A stretch of 13,970 nt of DNA, taken from contig DEAU01000034.1 in assembly GCA_002348705.1 (NCBI GenBank), positions 1 through 13,970 on the forward strand, given 5' to 3'. The stretch is from Candidatus Neomicrothrix sp. UBA2974 (lineage in GTDB: Bacteria; Actinomycetota; Acidimicrobiia; Acidimicrobiales; MedAcidi-G1). The notes beneath the pieces are model-generated. The model was given only the letters and a program-made list of their open reading frames with translations. It was not told where the DNA came from and ran no database searches. The number at the start of each line of letters is the position of its first letter. Within the stretch, counting starts at the first letter, position 1. Below, one piece after another: positions 1 through 8,600 of this stretch. Position numbers and translations under genes: made by a program.

Positions 1-271
1 CGTCGTCGGGGGCTGTTTGGTCTTCGGGGATCTCCTCACCATCGCGGAGGCGCTGCCAACTATCGACAGCGGCCCTCCATGCGGTCTCGGCCTCGGCGAC
101 CACCTCAGCTCCACCGCCCGAGTCCTGGGCACGCTTTAAAGCCTTTGCGGCCTCGTCCTTAGCTTTACTGGCCTTAGCCAGGCGACGTTCGGCAGCCTTC
201 GCGGCCTCGGCAGCCTCGGCGCGGCGGTTGAACAGGAGCAGCGCCTTCTGGGTATCGTCGTCGATCTTCAC
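1..271 (-). CDS. Hypothetical alanine/lysine-rich coiled-coil protein (partial, 3' end outside window)
   Basis: I do not recognise this protein. From a GTG start at 271 the frame stays open to the left edge, giving 90 residues that begin VKIDDDTQKALLLFNRRAEA. Residues about 15-50 are almost entirely Ala, Glu, Lys and Arg with heptad-like spacing, so a long helix or coiled coil is likely. A Gly-Gly-Gly break follows, then a second helix (AETAWRAAVDSWQRLRDGEE) and an acidic tail. No signal peptide or membrane segment is visible. A GGAGG ribosome binding site lies 4 bases upstream (276-280 on the plus strand), which supports the GTG start. The gene lies downstream of the LLM oxidoreductase on the same strand, separated by 133 bases with hairpins, so it may have its own promoter. 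The codon use and ribosome binding site make it look real; the function is unknown. Confidence 0.6.
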   Translation of the reverse strand, partial: MKIDDDTQKALLLFNRRAEAAEAAKAAERRLAKASKAKDEAAKALKRAQDSGGGAEVVAEAETAWRAAVDSWQRLRDGEEIPEDQTAPDD

Positions 272-296
272 CGTGCCTCCAGTCTCGGGTAGTCGG

Positions 297-339
297 TAGG
301 GCTTGCCCTAAGGGATCGAGTCCACCGGGACCGGATCCC
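297..339 (-). terminator. Two adjacent hairpins downstream of the LLM oxidoreductase gene (candidate terminator)
   Basis: Two inverted repeats sit side by side in the 133-base gap. The first is TAGGGC/GCCCTA (297-302 and 305-310). The second is a nested stem: GGGATC (312-317) pairs with GATCCC (334-339), and inside it GTCC (320-323) pairs with GGAC (328-331) around an ACCG loop, with a 2x2 internal mismatch between the stems. They lie 66 bases or more past the stop codon of the upstream minus-strand gene and before the start of the next one. No U-run follows on the minus strand, so this is not a textbook intrinsic terminator. GC-rich organisms often use such U-less hairpins. A role in the 5' leader of the downstream gene is the alternative. 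Confidence 0.4.
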
Positions 340-404
340 CTCCATGATCGCCGGTCCGCAGCTCTGTCGCACCCTCTTGGCGTCCCTAATGCTGGAAAAC
401 TGGG

Positions 405-1349
405 TCAAAGTAGCGGCCGAACCTGTTCACCGAAGGCGGCCAACTGATCAAGGTACTCCTCGATTGTTCTACTGCGGAACTTCAAATGGAAAACGTTGGC
501 GCCGGCGGCACGGTCGGCACGGAGTTCCTCGGCAATGTGTTCTGGGCTGCCAGTAAGCCAGGCCGGGGGCAGATCGTCAGGTGGATCGCCGATATAAGCC
601 CAGCCGGGCATGATTCCGATGTCGAAGGATGCGTCGGCCCTGCCGACCTCTTCGGCGGAGCGGTTGATCGTTTCGATGATCTCGGGGTACTGGTCGCGGG
701 CGGCTCCCATTGGGATATAGCCATCGCCCCGCCTTCCTGTTCGCCTCCAAGCGGTTGGACCACTGCCTCCGATCCAGATGGGGAGTTCACCCGACGCAGG
801 GCCTGGAGACACGCCGACGTTGGAGTAGGCAAACGATTCACCATGGTGGCTGACGTATGGCGCGGACCATGCGTCCCGCACGGCGTCGATGCACTCGTCG
901 AGAATGCTTCCGCGGCGGTGGTAATTGACATCGAGGGCGACGAATTCGCCTTCCACGTGGCCGGCACCCACACCGAGAATGACCCGTTCCCCAGTCAGGT
1001 GGGCCAAGGTCCCAAAAGAACTGGCAGTAAGGAGTGGATGTCGGTAGGGAGCAATCCAAACGACGGAGAGCAGTCGGATGGAGGAGGTTCGAGCTCCCAA
1101 CCAAGCCAGCGTGGCTACCGGGTCATACCAGGTGGTTCGCATATTGGCCGAATACTCGTCGTCAGGGACGGCCACGTGATCACATACTCCGACGAAGTCC
1201 AAGCCTGCTGATTCGGCAGCCTGTGCTACTCGGATTAGGTCGTCTGGAGTGGCGTCGTCCTCCCATGGGTCGGCCAAGGTCCGCGTCAGAGTCTGGATGG
1301 GTAGTTGGATCCCATAGAGCGACTCGTCTCCCAAGACTAAGTTCGCCAT
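405..1349 (-). CDS. LLM-class (luciferase-like) oxidoreductase, probably F420-dependent
   Basis: This is a 314-residue protein with the length and layout of luciferase-like monooxygenase TIM barrels. Recognisable parts are the first strand (LYGIQLPIQT, residues 11-20), helix plus strand GLDFVGVCDHV (49-59), the mid-barrel ERVILGVGAGHVEGEF (121-136), and the C-terminal phosphate-binding stretch PIWIGGSGPTAWRRTGRRGDG (190-210), which is typical of F420- or FMN-using members. Such enzymes oxidise or reduce small substrates with a reduced flavin or F420H2; the substrate cannot be read from the sequence. F420 rather than FMN is inferred from similarity to actinobacterial members. The ATG has a clear GGAGG 7 bases upstream (1357-1361 on the plus strand). 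The gene follows the CitE-like lyase by 36 bases and is probably cotranscribed with it. No signal peptide is visible, so it should be cytosolic. Confidence 0.88.
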   Translation of the reverse strand: MANLVLGDESLYGIQLPIQTLTRTLADPWEDDATPDDLIRVAQAAESAGLDFVGVCDHVAVPDDEYSANMRTTWYDPVATLAWLGARTSSIRLLSVVWIAPYRHPLLTASSFGTLAHLTGERVILGVGAGHVEGEFVALDVNYHRRGSILDECIDAVRDAWSAPYVSHHGESFAYSNVGVSPGPASGELPIWIGGSGPTAWRRTGRRGDGYIPMGAARDQYPEIIETINRSAEEVGRADASFDIGIMPGWAYIGDPPDDLPPAWLTGSPEHIAEELRADRAAGANVFHLKFRSRTIEEYLDQLAAFGEQVRPLL

Positions 1350-1385
1350 TTCGTCGCCTCCGTGCCTTTCTCCCGGGTGTCGGTA

Positions 1386-2243
1386 TCAATCCACCCGGTT
1401 GAGCAGCGCTCGGGCGCGCCGGGCCACTGCTTCGTCGACCATGGCTCCATCAACCTGTATGGCAGCCTGGCCTCGCTCTAGTGCCTCCTCGTACGTTTCG
1501 ACGACGGTGCGGGCCCAGGTCAGTTCCACGTCGGTGACGCCGAAGGCTTCGGCGGCTAGGGGCACTTGAGCTGGGTGAATGCACAGCTTGCCGGAGAAGC
1601 CGAGTTCGCGGGCCTCGGTAGCTTCGCGACGGAAACGTTCGGCGTTGCCGAAGTCGGTTACCACCATGTCGATGGCCTGTGCTCCTCCAAGCCGAGCGGC
1701 TTGGCCGATCTGTGCGCGTGCCATAGCTACTTCGCGGTTGCACAAGGTCCGGGTACCGCCGAGGTCGGCTACGTAGTCCTCGGCACCGAAATAGCACCAT
1801 CTCACCCGGGGGTGGGAAGTGACTTCACGGGCGTCGACCACCCCGGCCACTGTCTCGAGTCCGGCCACAATCGGTAGGTCGTCGTGCCCGTTCTCTTCAA
1901 GCAAGTCGATGACCTGATCCACTACCTTGGCCGACTCCAGCTTGGGGATGATCACACCAGATAGTCCCCCCGGCAGGCCCTTGCGGATGTCGTCGATGAA
2001 GTAGGCGGAATCGACAGCGTTGACACGGATGAACAGTCGAACTTCCGCGATGAGAGTGGAGGCCACCTCACAAGCAATCGCTCGGCTCTCCGCTTTGCCG
2101 TCCGGTGGGACGGCGTCTTCAAGGTCAATGACTGCAGCGCTGGGCGAGGTCCTAGGCAACTTGGCTAACAACTCCGGCCGGTTGCCGGGAGCGAACAGCA
2201 GGCTTCGCATCGTGAAGCCGTCTACCGAGCTACCAATTCTCAT
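1386..2243 (-). CDS. HpcH/HpaI aldolase / citrate lyase beta-subunit-like (CitE-like) CoA lyase
   Basis: This 285-residue protein matches the CitE-like branch of the HpcH/HpaI family, stand-alone Mg2+-dependent lyases that cleave or form C-C bonds in malyl-CoA, citramalyl-CoA or related thioesters. Visible motifs are SLLFAPGNRPELL (residues 14-26), VIDLEDAVPPDGK (38-50), RVNA with the conserved arginine (R73), PKLES (100-104), GLETVAG with a metal-binding glutamate (E130), GAEDYVADLGG with the metal-binding aspartate (D156), and the late CIHPAQV motif. With no citrate-lyase alpha or gamma genes nearby, a true citrate lyase is unlikely. The exact substrate is unknown. The start is uncertain: ATG at 2243 lies 38 bases after the addA stop, while ATG at 2210 (MRSLLFAPGN) would begin directly at the first conserved strand. 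Neither has a good Shine-Dalgarno sequence, so leaderless or coupled translation is possible. The open frame continues upstream to 2636, but that part overlaps addA in another frame and is not coding. Confidence 0.85.
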   Translation of the reverse strand: MRIGSSVDGFTMRSLLFAPGNRPELLAKLPRTSPSAAVIDLEDAVPPDGKAESRAIACEVASTLIAEVRLFIRVNAVDSAYFIDDIRKGLPGGLSGVIIPKLESAKVVDQVIDLLEENGHDDLPIVAGLETVAGVVDAREVTSHPRVRWCYFGAEDYVADLGGTRTLCNREVAMARAQIGQAARLGGAQAIDMVVTDFGNAERFRREATEARELGFSGKLCIHPAQVPLAAEAFGVTDVELTWARTVVETYEEALERGQAAIQVDGAMVDEAVARRARALLNRVD

Positions 2244-2281
2244 GAATACGACGCTATCGACCACTGGCCAACTGCCTAGGA

Positions 2282-5200
2282 TCAGGCTCCAGTCAGCTCC
2301 CTTGCGATTGAGGCGGCTTCGGCCATTGCCTCGGGAAGATCGTCCACATTTACCTCTGTGGCGCCGGCGGCAGCTAGGAAGCAGAGCACCACGCGTTGAA
2401 TCGGGAGGCCGGTGGCCCGCTGGGCTGCTAGGGCGTAGGTGGCGCCTTGGAGCCGGTATCGGCGGGCTTTCGCCATCCGGTCGGCGTCGTCTACCACGGC
2501 GTCGGTCTTGTAATCGACAATCACCAGTCCCGGGCCGGCACCTCGGTCCTCCAAAAAGGCGAGGTCTATGTAGCCCTCGACGACCGGAGAGTTGGCTTCG
2601 TTGTCGATCGGCGCCGCCACGTAGAGCTCTCGCCAATGGCGGGTGACAGCGGCCTGACGGACGGAATCGGCGGTCAGTCCGGCTCGGACTAGAGCGTTGA
2701 TGGTTGGGAGGTCTCCAAGTAATCCCTCGGCGATTGCATGTTCACGCACGATGTCGGAGGGATCGGTGGCTGTGAAGTCGAGGATCTCAAGGGCACCGTG
2801 GACAGCCCGGCCGATGCCGGTTCCATGCCGACCCACCTCATCTGGGCGGGAGCGGTCTTCGTCGGCCTTCTGGCTGGCGCGGTGGGTGGCGATGGTGGTA
2901 GCCGAGACCGTCCTCGGCCATGACGCCCCGTGAAGGGCGTCGTCGTGTTCTTCTAGCCATGTTTGCCGGTCTGGTAGATTCCGGCCCGAAGGCCCTCTGG
3001 AAGCCGACAAGGAACCTTCGGTCGGGTAAAGGTCAACATCGACTGCGTGCTTGCCAACCTCTCCAAGAGATCGGGCCAGCAGACGGCCGGGGCCCGGGCG
3101 TCCGGGTTTGTCCGGATCGACGTCGGTACCCCGGTGTATCGAGATGACTAGGTGATCGCGGCATCGGGTGGCAGCCACGTAGAGGAGTCTGATGGTTTCG
3201 GCGTCCTCAAAACGCTGGTTGATGCCTTGAGCGTCGCGGAAGTTGGGCGTCTGGATTCCCTCGCGGATACTTACTTCGATGGAATTGTTTAAGCCGAGGA
3301 GCAACTGAACCCCGGAATCGGTTCGGGCAGTCTGCGCTGACAGGCCGGAGAGGATGGTTATGGGGAACTCGAGGCCCTTTGCGCCGTGAATGGTCAGGAT
3401 CCGCACAGCGTCATCGTCGATTTCGGGTAGCACGGTCTCGGCGACTCGACCCTTTTCGTCGGCTTGGACAAGACACCAGTCGACAAATCCCCGCAGCGAG
3501 CCCCCGGACATCTCCGTGTAGGCGCGGGCACGGTCGGACAGGAGCCGCGCTCGCCGCCAGGCCTCGCGTGGCCGGCTTTCGCTGCAGGCAACTTGGAGTA
3601 CCCGCCGATCATGGATGAGCCGTTCAAGAATTCCAGATGGCCCGAGGTAGTGGCGGCAGCGGTGTAGCTCGCCCATCCAAGCGAGGCCAGAGGACACTAC
3701 GTCGATCGTGGAGTCCCCGTCGGGTTGGTCTTCTTGGTGGTTCCACGTGCCGCCATAGTGAATACGCCAACGGGCGAGGTCGTCGTCACCACAACCGAGA
3801 TACGGAGTTCTCAGAGCAGCGACCACTGCGAGGTCGTCGTTCGGGTCATCGATGGCCCGAAGCACCATTAGGAGGTCGCGGACCTGAGGGGTGGCGAAGA
3901 GCAGGGAGCTGGACTCTGCCCGGTAGGGAATGCTGGCGGCTTCCAATGCAACCTCAAGTTCGGGTAACGAGGTGCGGGTGGGTAGGAGTATGGCGATGTC
4001 TTTAAAGCCGCAGGGTCGTTGCTCGCCATCAGGACCTTCAATCGTCCAGCCCTCGACAATGGCGGTGGTGATAGTGGTTGCTACATCTGCGGCCTCAAGT
4101 TCTCGAAGCTGAGCAGCGTCGATCTCTTGGCCGTGGGCCCTTCGACCCAGCAGGGTGACCGGGGGACCGATCATCGCCTCGGGTCGTCGTCCCACGAGTG
4201 GTTCGTAGCCGGGCTGAACCAATGGGGAGCTTCTGTCGGAACCCGGCCCGGTGCTGATGAGGTGCGAGAAAACGGCGTTGATCCATTGAATGATCGGCTC
4301 TGTGGTCCGGAAGTTCTCCGTCAGTGTCACCTGAGTTACGGGCAGGTAGTTGCGGGCCTTCAGGTAAAGGCTGATGTCGGCGCGTCGGAACCGGTAGATG
4401 GATTGCTTCGGGTCGCCAACGAGAAATAGTGAGCCGGGACGGGGCGCGAACTGATCAACGTTGGCCTCGGAATGAGCTTCTGGGTCGGTTATGAGGAGGG
4501 CGAGCTCGAGCTGGAGCGGATCGGTGTCCTGGAACTCGTCGAGTAGGACGTGGCGGTATTGCTCGTGGAGTGACGACCTCACGGCGTCACCAATCGCGGG
4601 GTCGGTGAGCAGGTTGCGGGCGATGACTAGTAGGTCATGGAAGACCAGAGTTCCGGCGCGGCGTCGTTCATCGGCGCCAGTAAGCGTTGCGGTGACCAGT
4701 TCAGCGAGCAGTCGCTTAAGGACGTCACCGGCTGTATCACGAAGGAGTGCGTCCCAGAGGTCCCGCGCGGCATACACGGCTTCCACAACGTTCTTCTTGT
4801 CTTCGCCCCATACCTTCACGCTTCCCGAGTTGCCGACGTTTAGGGACTTCCGGTATTTGCCGTCGCCGAGGATTCGAACCGTTTCGGCCTCGTCGACGGC
4901 ACCACTGAGCGCAGACCGCGCTTCTCGGATCAGAGCGAGTCTTATCCGGAGTTTGTCGTCGGCGTCGATGTCATTCCGGTCGAGGTCTAGGGCGCCGTCG
5001 ATGCATTGCAGGATCTCGCTGGCATCTACGAGGCCGGGCTCCGTTGGAGTTGGGTGGTTGTCGAGAAGGTCCCACCGGTCATCGAGGGCGCGTGCAAGAT
5101 CGCGGAGGTGTCGGGGACGAATTTGCATCGCGTCGGCGAGCAGCATGGTGCGGGCAAGGTCGTCGTCCTCGAGCAGGCGACCCTGAAGGACTGTCCACCG

Positions 5201-5626
5201 GTCGTCGAAGCTGAGGTGACTGGACACCTCGTCGAGTAGGTCGAAACCTGGCGGTAGGCCGGCCTCTAGTGGGTGACTGAGGAGGAGATTGCGGGCAAAG
5301 CCGTGGAGGGTGGTGAGTGAGGCGAGGTCAGCATCGAGAAGGGCTGTCTCGGCGCGTTCGCGACGGGCCGGGTCGCCATCGTGGCGGGTGATGTCCTCGA
5401 GGTTTCGCCGGAAGCGATCACCGAGTTCAGCGGCGGCCTTTTCAGTAAAAGTGATGGCGGCGAGTTCCTCGACGGCCACGCCCTCGTCGACCACTAGGGC
5501 AACCATTCGACCTACGAGTGCGGTTGTCTTGCCGGTTCCCGCTCCCGCCTCGACGAAGAGGTTCTCCTCTAGGGAGAGCGCTATTTGGTTGCGTGCTGGC
5601 TGGTCGCTGGGCCCTGGACCGCTCAT
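2282..5626 (-). CDS. addA: AddA/RecB-like UvrD-family helicase with C-terminal PD-(D/E)XK nuclease
   Basis: This 1114-residue protein carries the full superfamily 1A helicase set: Q-motif region DQPARNQ (8-14), Walker A AGAGTGKT (27-34), motif Ia ITFTEKAAAEL, Walker B LLDEFQDTD (D363, E364), motif III GDPKQSIYRFRRAD (from G404), TENFRT, motif V TIHGAKGLEFP, and motif VI YVAATRCRDHL (arginine finger R821). The C terminus has a RecB-type nuclease domain: GRAVHGALEILD, EGYIDL (D1021) and VDYKTD (D1038, K1040), all key residues present. Such proteins pair with an AddB-type partner to unwind and resect double-strand DNA ends before RecA loading. The ATG overlaps the addB stop in ATGA (5623-5626), with GGAGG 7 bases upstream (5634-5638 on the plus strand), which fixes the start and implies translational coupling. 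RecB-like naming would also fit; the neighbour makes AddA the better name. Actinobacteria often use AdnAB, where both subunits have a helicase motor; this pair does not follow that plan. Confidence 0.93.
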   Translation of the reverse strand: MSGPGPSDQPARNQIALSLEENLFVEAGAGTGKTTALVGRMVALVVDEGVAVEELAAITFTEKAAAELGDRFRRNLEDITRHDGDPARRERAETALLDADLASLTTLHGFARNLLLSHPLEAGLPPGFDLLDEVSSHLSFDDRWTVLQGRLLEDDDLARTMLLADAMQIRPRHLRDLARALDDRWDLLDNHPTPTEPGLVDASEILQCIDGALDLDRNDIDADDKLRIRLALIREARSALSGAVDEAETVRILGDGKYRKSLNVGNSGSVKVWGEDKKNVVEAVYAARDLWDALLRDTAGDVLKRLLAELVTATLTGADERRRAGTLVFHDLLVIARNLLTDPAIGDAVRSSLHEQYRHVLLDEFQDTDPLQLELALLITDPEAHSEANVDQFAPRPGSLFLVGDPKQSIYRFRRADISLYLKARNYLPVTQVTLTENFRTTEPIIQWINAVFSHLISTGPGSDRSSPLVQPGYEPLVGRRPEAMIGPPVTLLGRRAHGQEIDAAQLRELEAADVATTITTAIVEGWTIEGPDGEQRPCGFKDIAILLPTRTSLPELEVALEAASIPYRAESSSLLFATPQVRDLLMVLRAIDDPNDDLAVVAALRTPYLGCGDDDLARWRIHYGGTWNHQEDQPDGDSTIDVVSSGLAWMGELHRCRHYLGPSGILERLIHDRRVLQVACSESRPREAWRRARLLSDRARAYTEMSGGSLRGFVDWCLVQADEKGRVAETVLPEIDDDAVRILTIHGAKGLEFPITILSGLSAQTARTDSGVQLLLGLNNSIEVSIREGIQTPNFRDAQGINQRFEDAETIRLLYVAATRCRDHLVISIHRGTDVDPDKPGRPGPGRLLARSLGEVGKHAVDVDLYPTEGSLSASRGPSGRNLPDRQTWLEEHDDALHGASWPRTVSATTIATHRASQKADEDRSRPDEVGRHGTGIGRAVHGALEILDFTATDPSDIVREHAIAEGLLGDLPTINALVRAGLTADSVRQAAVTRHWRELYVAAPIDNEANSPVVEGYIDLAFLEDRGAGPGLVIVDYKTDAVVDDADRMAKARRYRLQGATYALAAQRATGLPIQRVVLCFLAAAGATEVNVDDLPEAMAEAASIARELTGA

Positions 5627-8600
5627 CGGTTGACCTCCGGCTCTGCTGCAGAATTGGTGTTATCGGTCGGGTCAGCCATGAAGTCGGTGGTGATGTGGTC
5701 GGCATGCAGGGCGAGGATGGGGTCTCCGGCCTTTCTAGATCGTGCGGTACGAACGCGACGGGCGTCTAAACCGTCGGGAGAGCAGTAGGGACACCGGTGG
5801 GTTTCCGGACGGTCGCTCTCTGGAGGGTGGTGAGGGAAGGCGCCTCTCTCGATCCCGTGGACCACTGATTCCAGAACCCGGCGGAATCCAGCTATTACCT
5901 CATCGTCGATGTCGTATCCGAGGTGCCGGTCAGATTCGGAGACCTTGCCGACAAAGGCGTAGGCGGCGTGCGTGGCTTTTCGGTCCTCGGTTGCTGCGGC
6001 CAGGGCGTAGATAGGGAGTTGGAGAAACGAGCCGTTTGGGAAGTGCTCGTTCGGGATCGACTTGTAGCGGCCTGGTGCCCCTGTCTTGGCGTCAACGACG
6101 ACAAACTCGCCATCCGCCGTCTCGTCGATTCGGTCGATGGCGCCCCGGAAACGGATATTCCTACCGTTGGCCAGTGTCACCACTAGGGCGCTTTCTCCGC
6201 CGAATCGGAGTTCGGCAGCGATTGGGCGGCTTCCAAAATGGGCGCGAAAAGACGAGTCGAGGACTAGGAAATCGTCTAACTCGGCGGCAAGGCGGGCGCG
6301 GATGGTCGGCCAGAACCGGGGATGGGCCGCCTCGCCGCGGGCTTCGACGTAGCTGCACTCCTCATGTAGGAGTTCGGCAGCTCGGGCGCGATGTGCCGCA
6401 GTCCACGCCTCGCCGGCTCCTGGGTTCGACCCGTTGGTGAGGCTCTCATCCACGAGTCGGTGAAGCGCTCGGTGGATGATTGAACCTCGGACGAGGGGAG
6501 CTAGGTCGGTCCGGTCAGAGCTCTTGTCGAGTGGGCGTACACCGAGTACGTATTCGGCGAAGAAGGCGAATGGGCAGTCGACCCAGGTCTCCAATCGGGT
6601 CGCCGAGACCTCACCGTTTAGGAGGCCAAGGTCCACTCCGGACAGGTTGCCTTCGAACCGGGACAGAGATGAACCGTGCCGTTCCTCCTGCATCCTGATT
6701 CCACGATCGACTATGACATCGGAGTTCCGGAGTCGGTTCACAGCGTCGGTGCCGCCACGAACCGCTGTGGCCAGGTCGTACTCCTGAGGAGTTGAAGGTT
6801 CATCCCGGTTTAGCGCGTCTGTGAACGAGGCCACGTGATCGAACCAGTCGGCGGCAAATCGATGGAGTTGTTCGGGCTCGGGACGGTTGCCGGCCCGTGC
6901 CTCGAGCTCGGCGAGAAGTAGGCGGGACATTGGTCGGTCACCGGAGCGCCGGAGGTCGCCACGGGGCTGGATTAGGACGATTTGTTCGCTTGCTGAGGTC
7001 AGGGCGGCAAGGAATGCATGTTGTTGGCGGGCGGCATGGTCATGCCGGGTAGGGAGACCTGTTCGTGCCGAGACTCGACGGGAGTCTGTGAGCAGGGGAT
7101 CTGCAGGGGGCCGGGTGGGCAGGGAACCCTCGGCAAGGCCGACCACGATTACTAGGTCGGCCTCTAGTCCAACGGTCCGGTCGATTCCGACTACCTGCAC
7201 GCCGACGCCGGTCTGACCGGAACGCCCGATCGGCCGTTGGAGCTCCGCAGTCAGAGCATTTCGGAAGCTTTCCTCTGGGGGAGAAGGTTCGATCTCGTCT
7301 AGCTCGGAGAGGGCGTCGAGAATTGCCCCTATTTCCTCCAGAGCAATGAGCTCGTCAGTTGGCCAGTCCTCGCGTGCGGCGTGTCCACCGAGATGGTCGC
7401 GGATCAAGCTTCGCACACGCCGGCAGCGTCCCGACCAGGACGAGTCGCAGGCCAACTCTTCTAGCGATTGGTCGAGGCGCTCCATGAATGAGATTTGGCG
7501 CCGTGCCATTTCGGCCTCCGAGACCAGGCGCTCGATTAACCAAGGTCGGGCTTCTTCGGCGACTTCCTCGGTGGCTTCATCCTCCAACTCGGTTGCCAGT
7601 CGCGAGAGCTGGAAACTCCAGTCTTCGAGTCCTCCAACCACGCCGGCACGGATGGCCAACCGGGTCCAAGTTCTAGTTGGGACTAGTTCGTGACTGGGGT
7701 CCCAGAGCGGGACGTTCTCCATCCAGGCTAAGACGTCATTGCGTTGGAGATCCCGGCAAGGGAGGTTCAGGAGGCCGACCAGAAATCGTCCAGTTATGGT
7801 CTCCTCTAGCCGTCGGACACCACTTGAGTAAAAGGTGATGCCCGCCGAGCTGAGCCGATCTTGGATTAGCCGGGCATCATCGGTCGACGGCGGATGGATG
7901 AGCGCGATCCGGTCTAGCGGAGTGCCGCGCTTCGTCGCTTCGATGATGCGGCGGATGGCGTACCGGGCAGCCTCGTCCTGCTCGGGGACGGACGCCACCC
8001 GGAGGTCTACACGGGTACCGGCCGTATCGCCGACCGGTGGTTCGACACCGAGAGTCGCCGCCAGGGCCCCGAGTAGAGGATTAGCGGAGACTGAGCCGTT
8101 GGGGGAGTCGGCGTCGCCGACAATGGCGACGACCCGCGTGGCTTTGGTCAAGGCGGAAAGGAGGCGATGTTCAGAGGCCGCGAGGTCATTTGGAAGATGG
8201 AGGATGATGGGAGATGGTTTGACCGACCTGTCGTCCAGAGCTGCTGCAGCGATGTCAGCCCGTTCGCTCTCATCGTGGAAAGTTGGTTTGAGGAGTTCAA
8301 CCAGGCTCCGGTGCAGAGCCACAAGGTCTGCCAGCATGTCGCCTTCGGCTGCGAGTCGGTTTAGTGAATCGGGGTGGATCTCGCGGAGCTTGCGGTGGGC
8401 GTCAACCACCGAACGCTCGACCGACGGATGATCGGCTACGCGGCCAAAGACGCCGGGCCTCTCGGCGAGAAGCCGTCGAGCGGCGGCGAGTACGACGGCG
8501 TCGCTAACCGGTCGCCGACCGACCAGTCGGGGCGAGTTCATGGACAACGATCGGGCCAGATCAAGAATGGTGACGACGTCTACCGCAGCGAGACCTCGGG

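Noticed and set aside
486..1211. A 241-residue plus-strand open frame opposite the LLM gene
   Set aside because: It is antisense to a clear LLM oxidoreductase, has no recognisable domain and an unconvincing composition; a shadow of codon bias.
2244..2636. An N-terminal extension of 131 residues on the CitE-like lyase frame
   Set aside because: It lies wholly over the addA 3' end in another frame, is Arg/Pro/Gly-rich and low in complexity, and the family fold begins only at SLLFAPGN.
4491..5186. A 231-residue Ser/Arg-rich plus-strand open frame
   Set aside because: Ser/Arg-rich shadow of the addA coding strand with no family resemblance.
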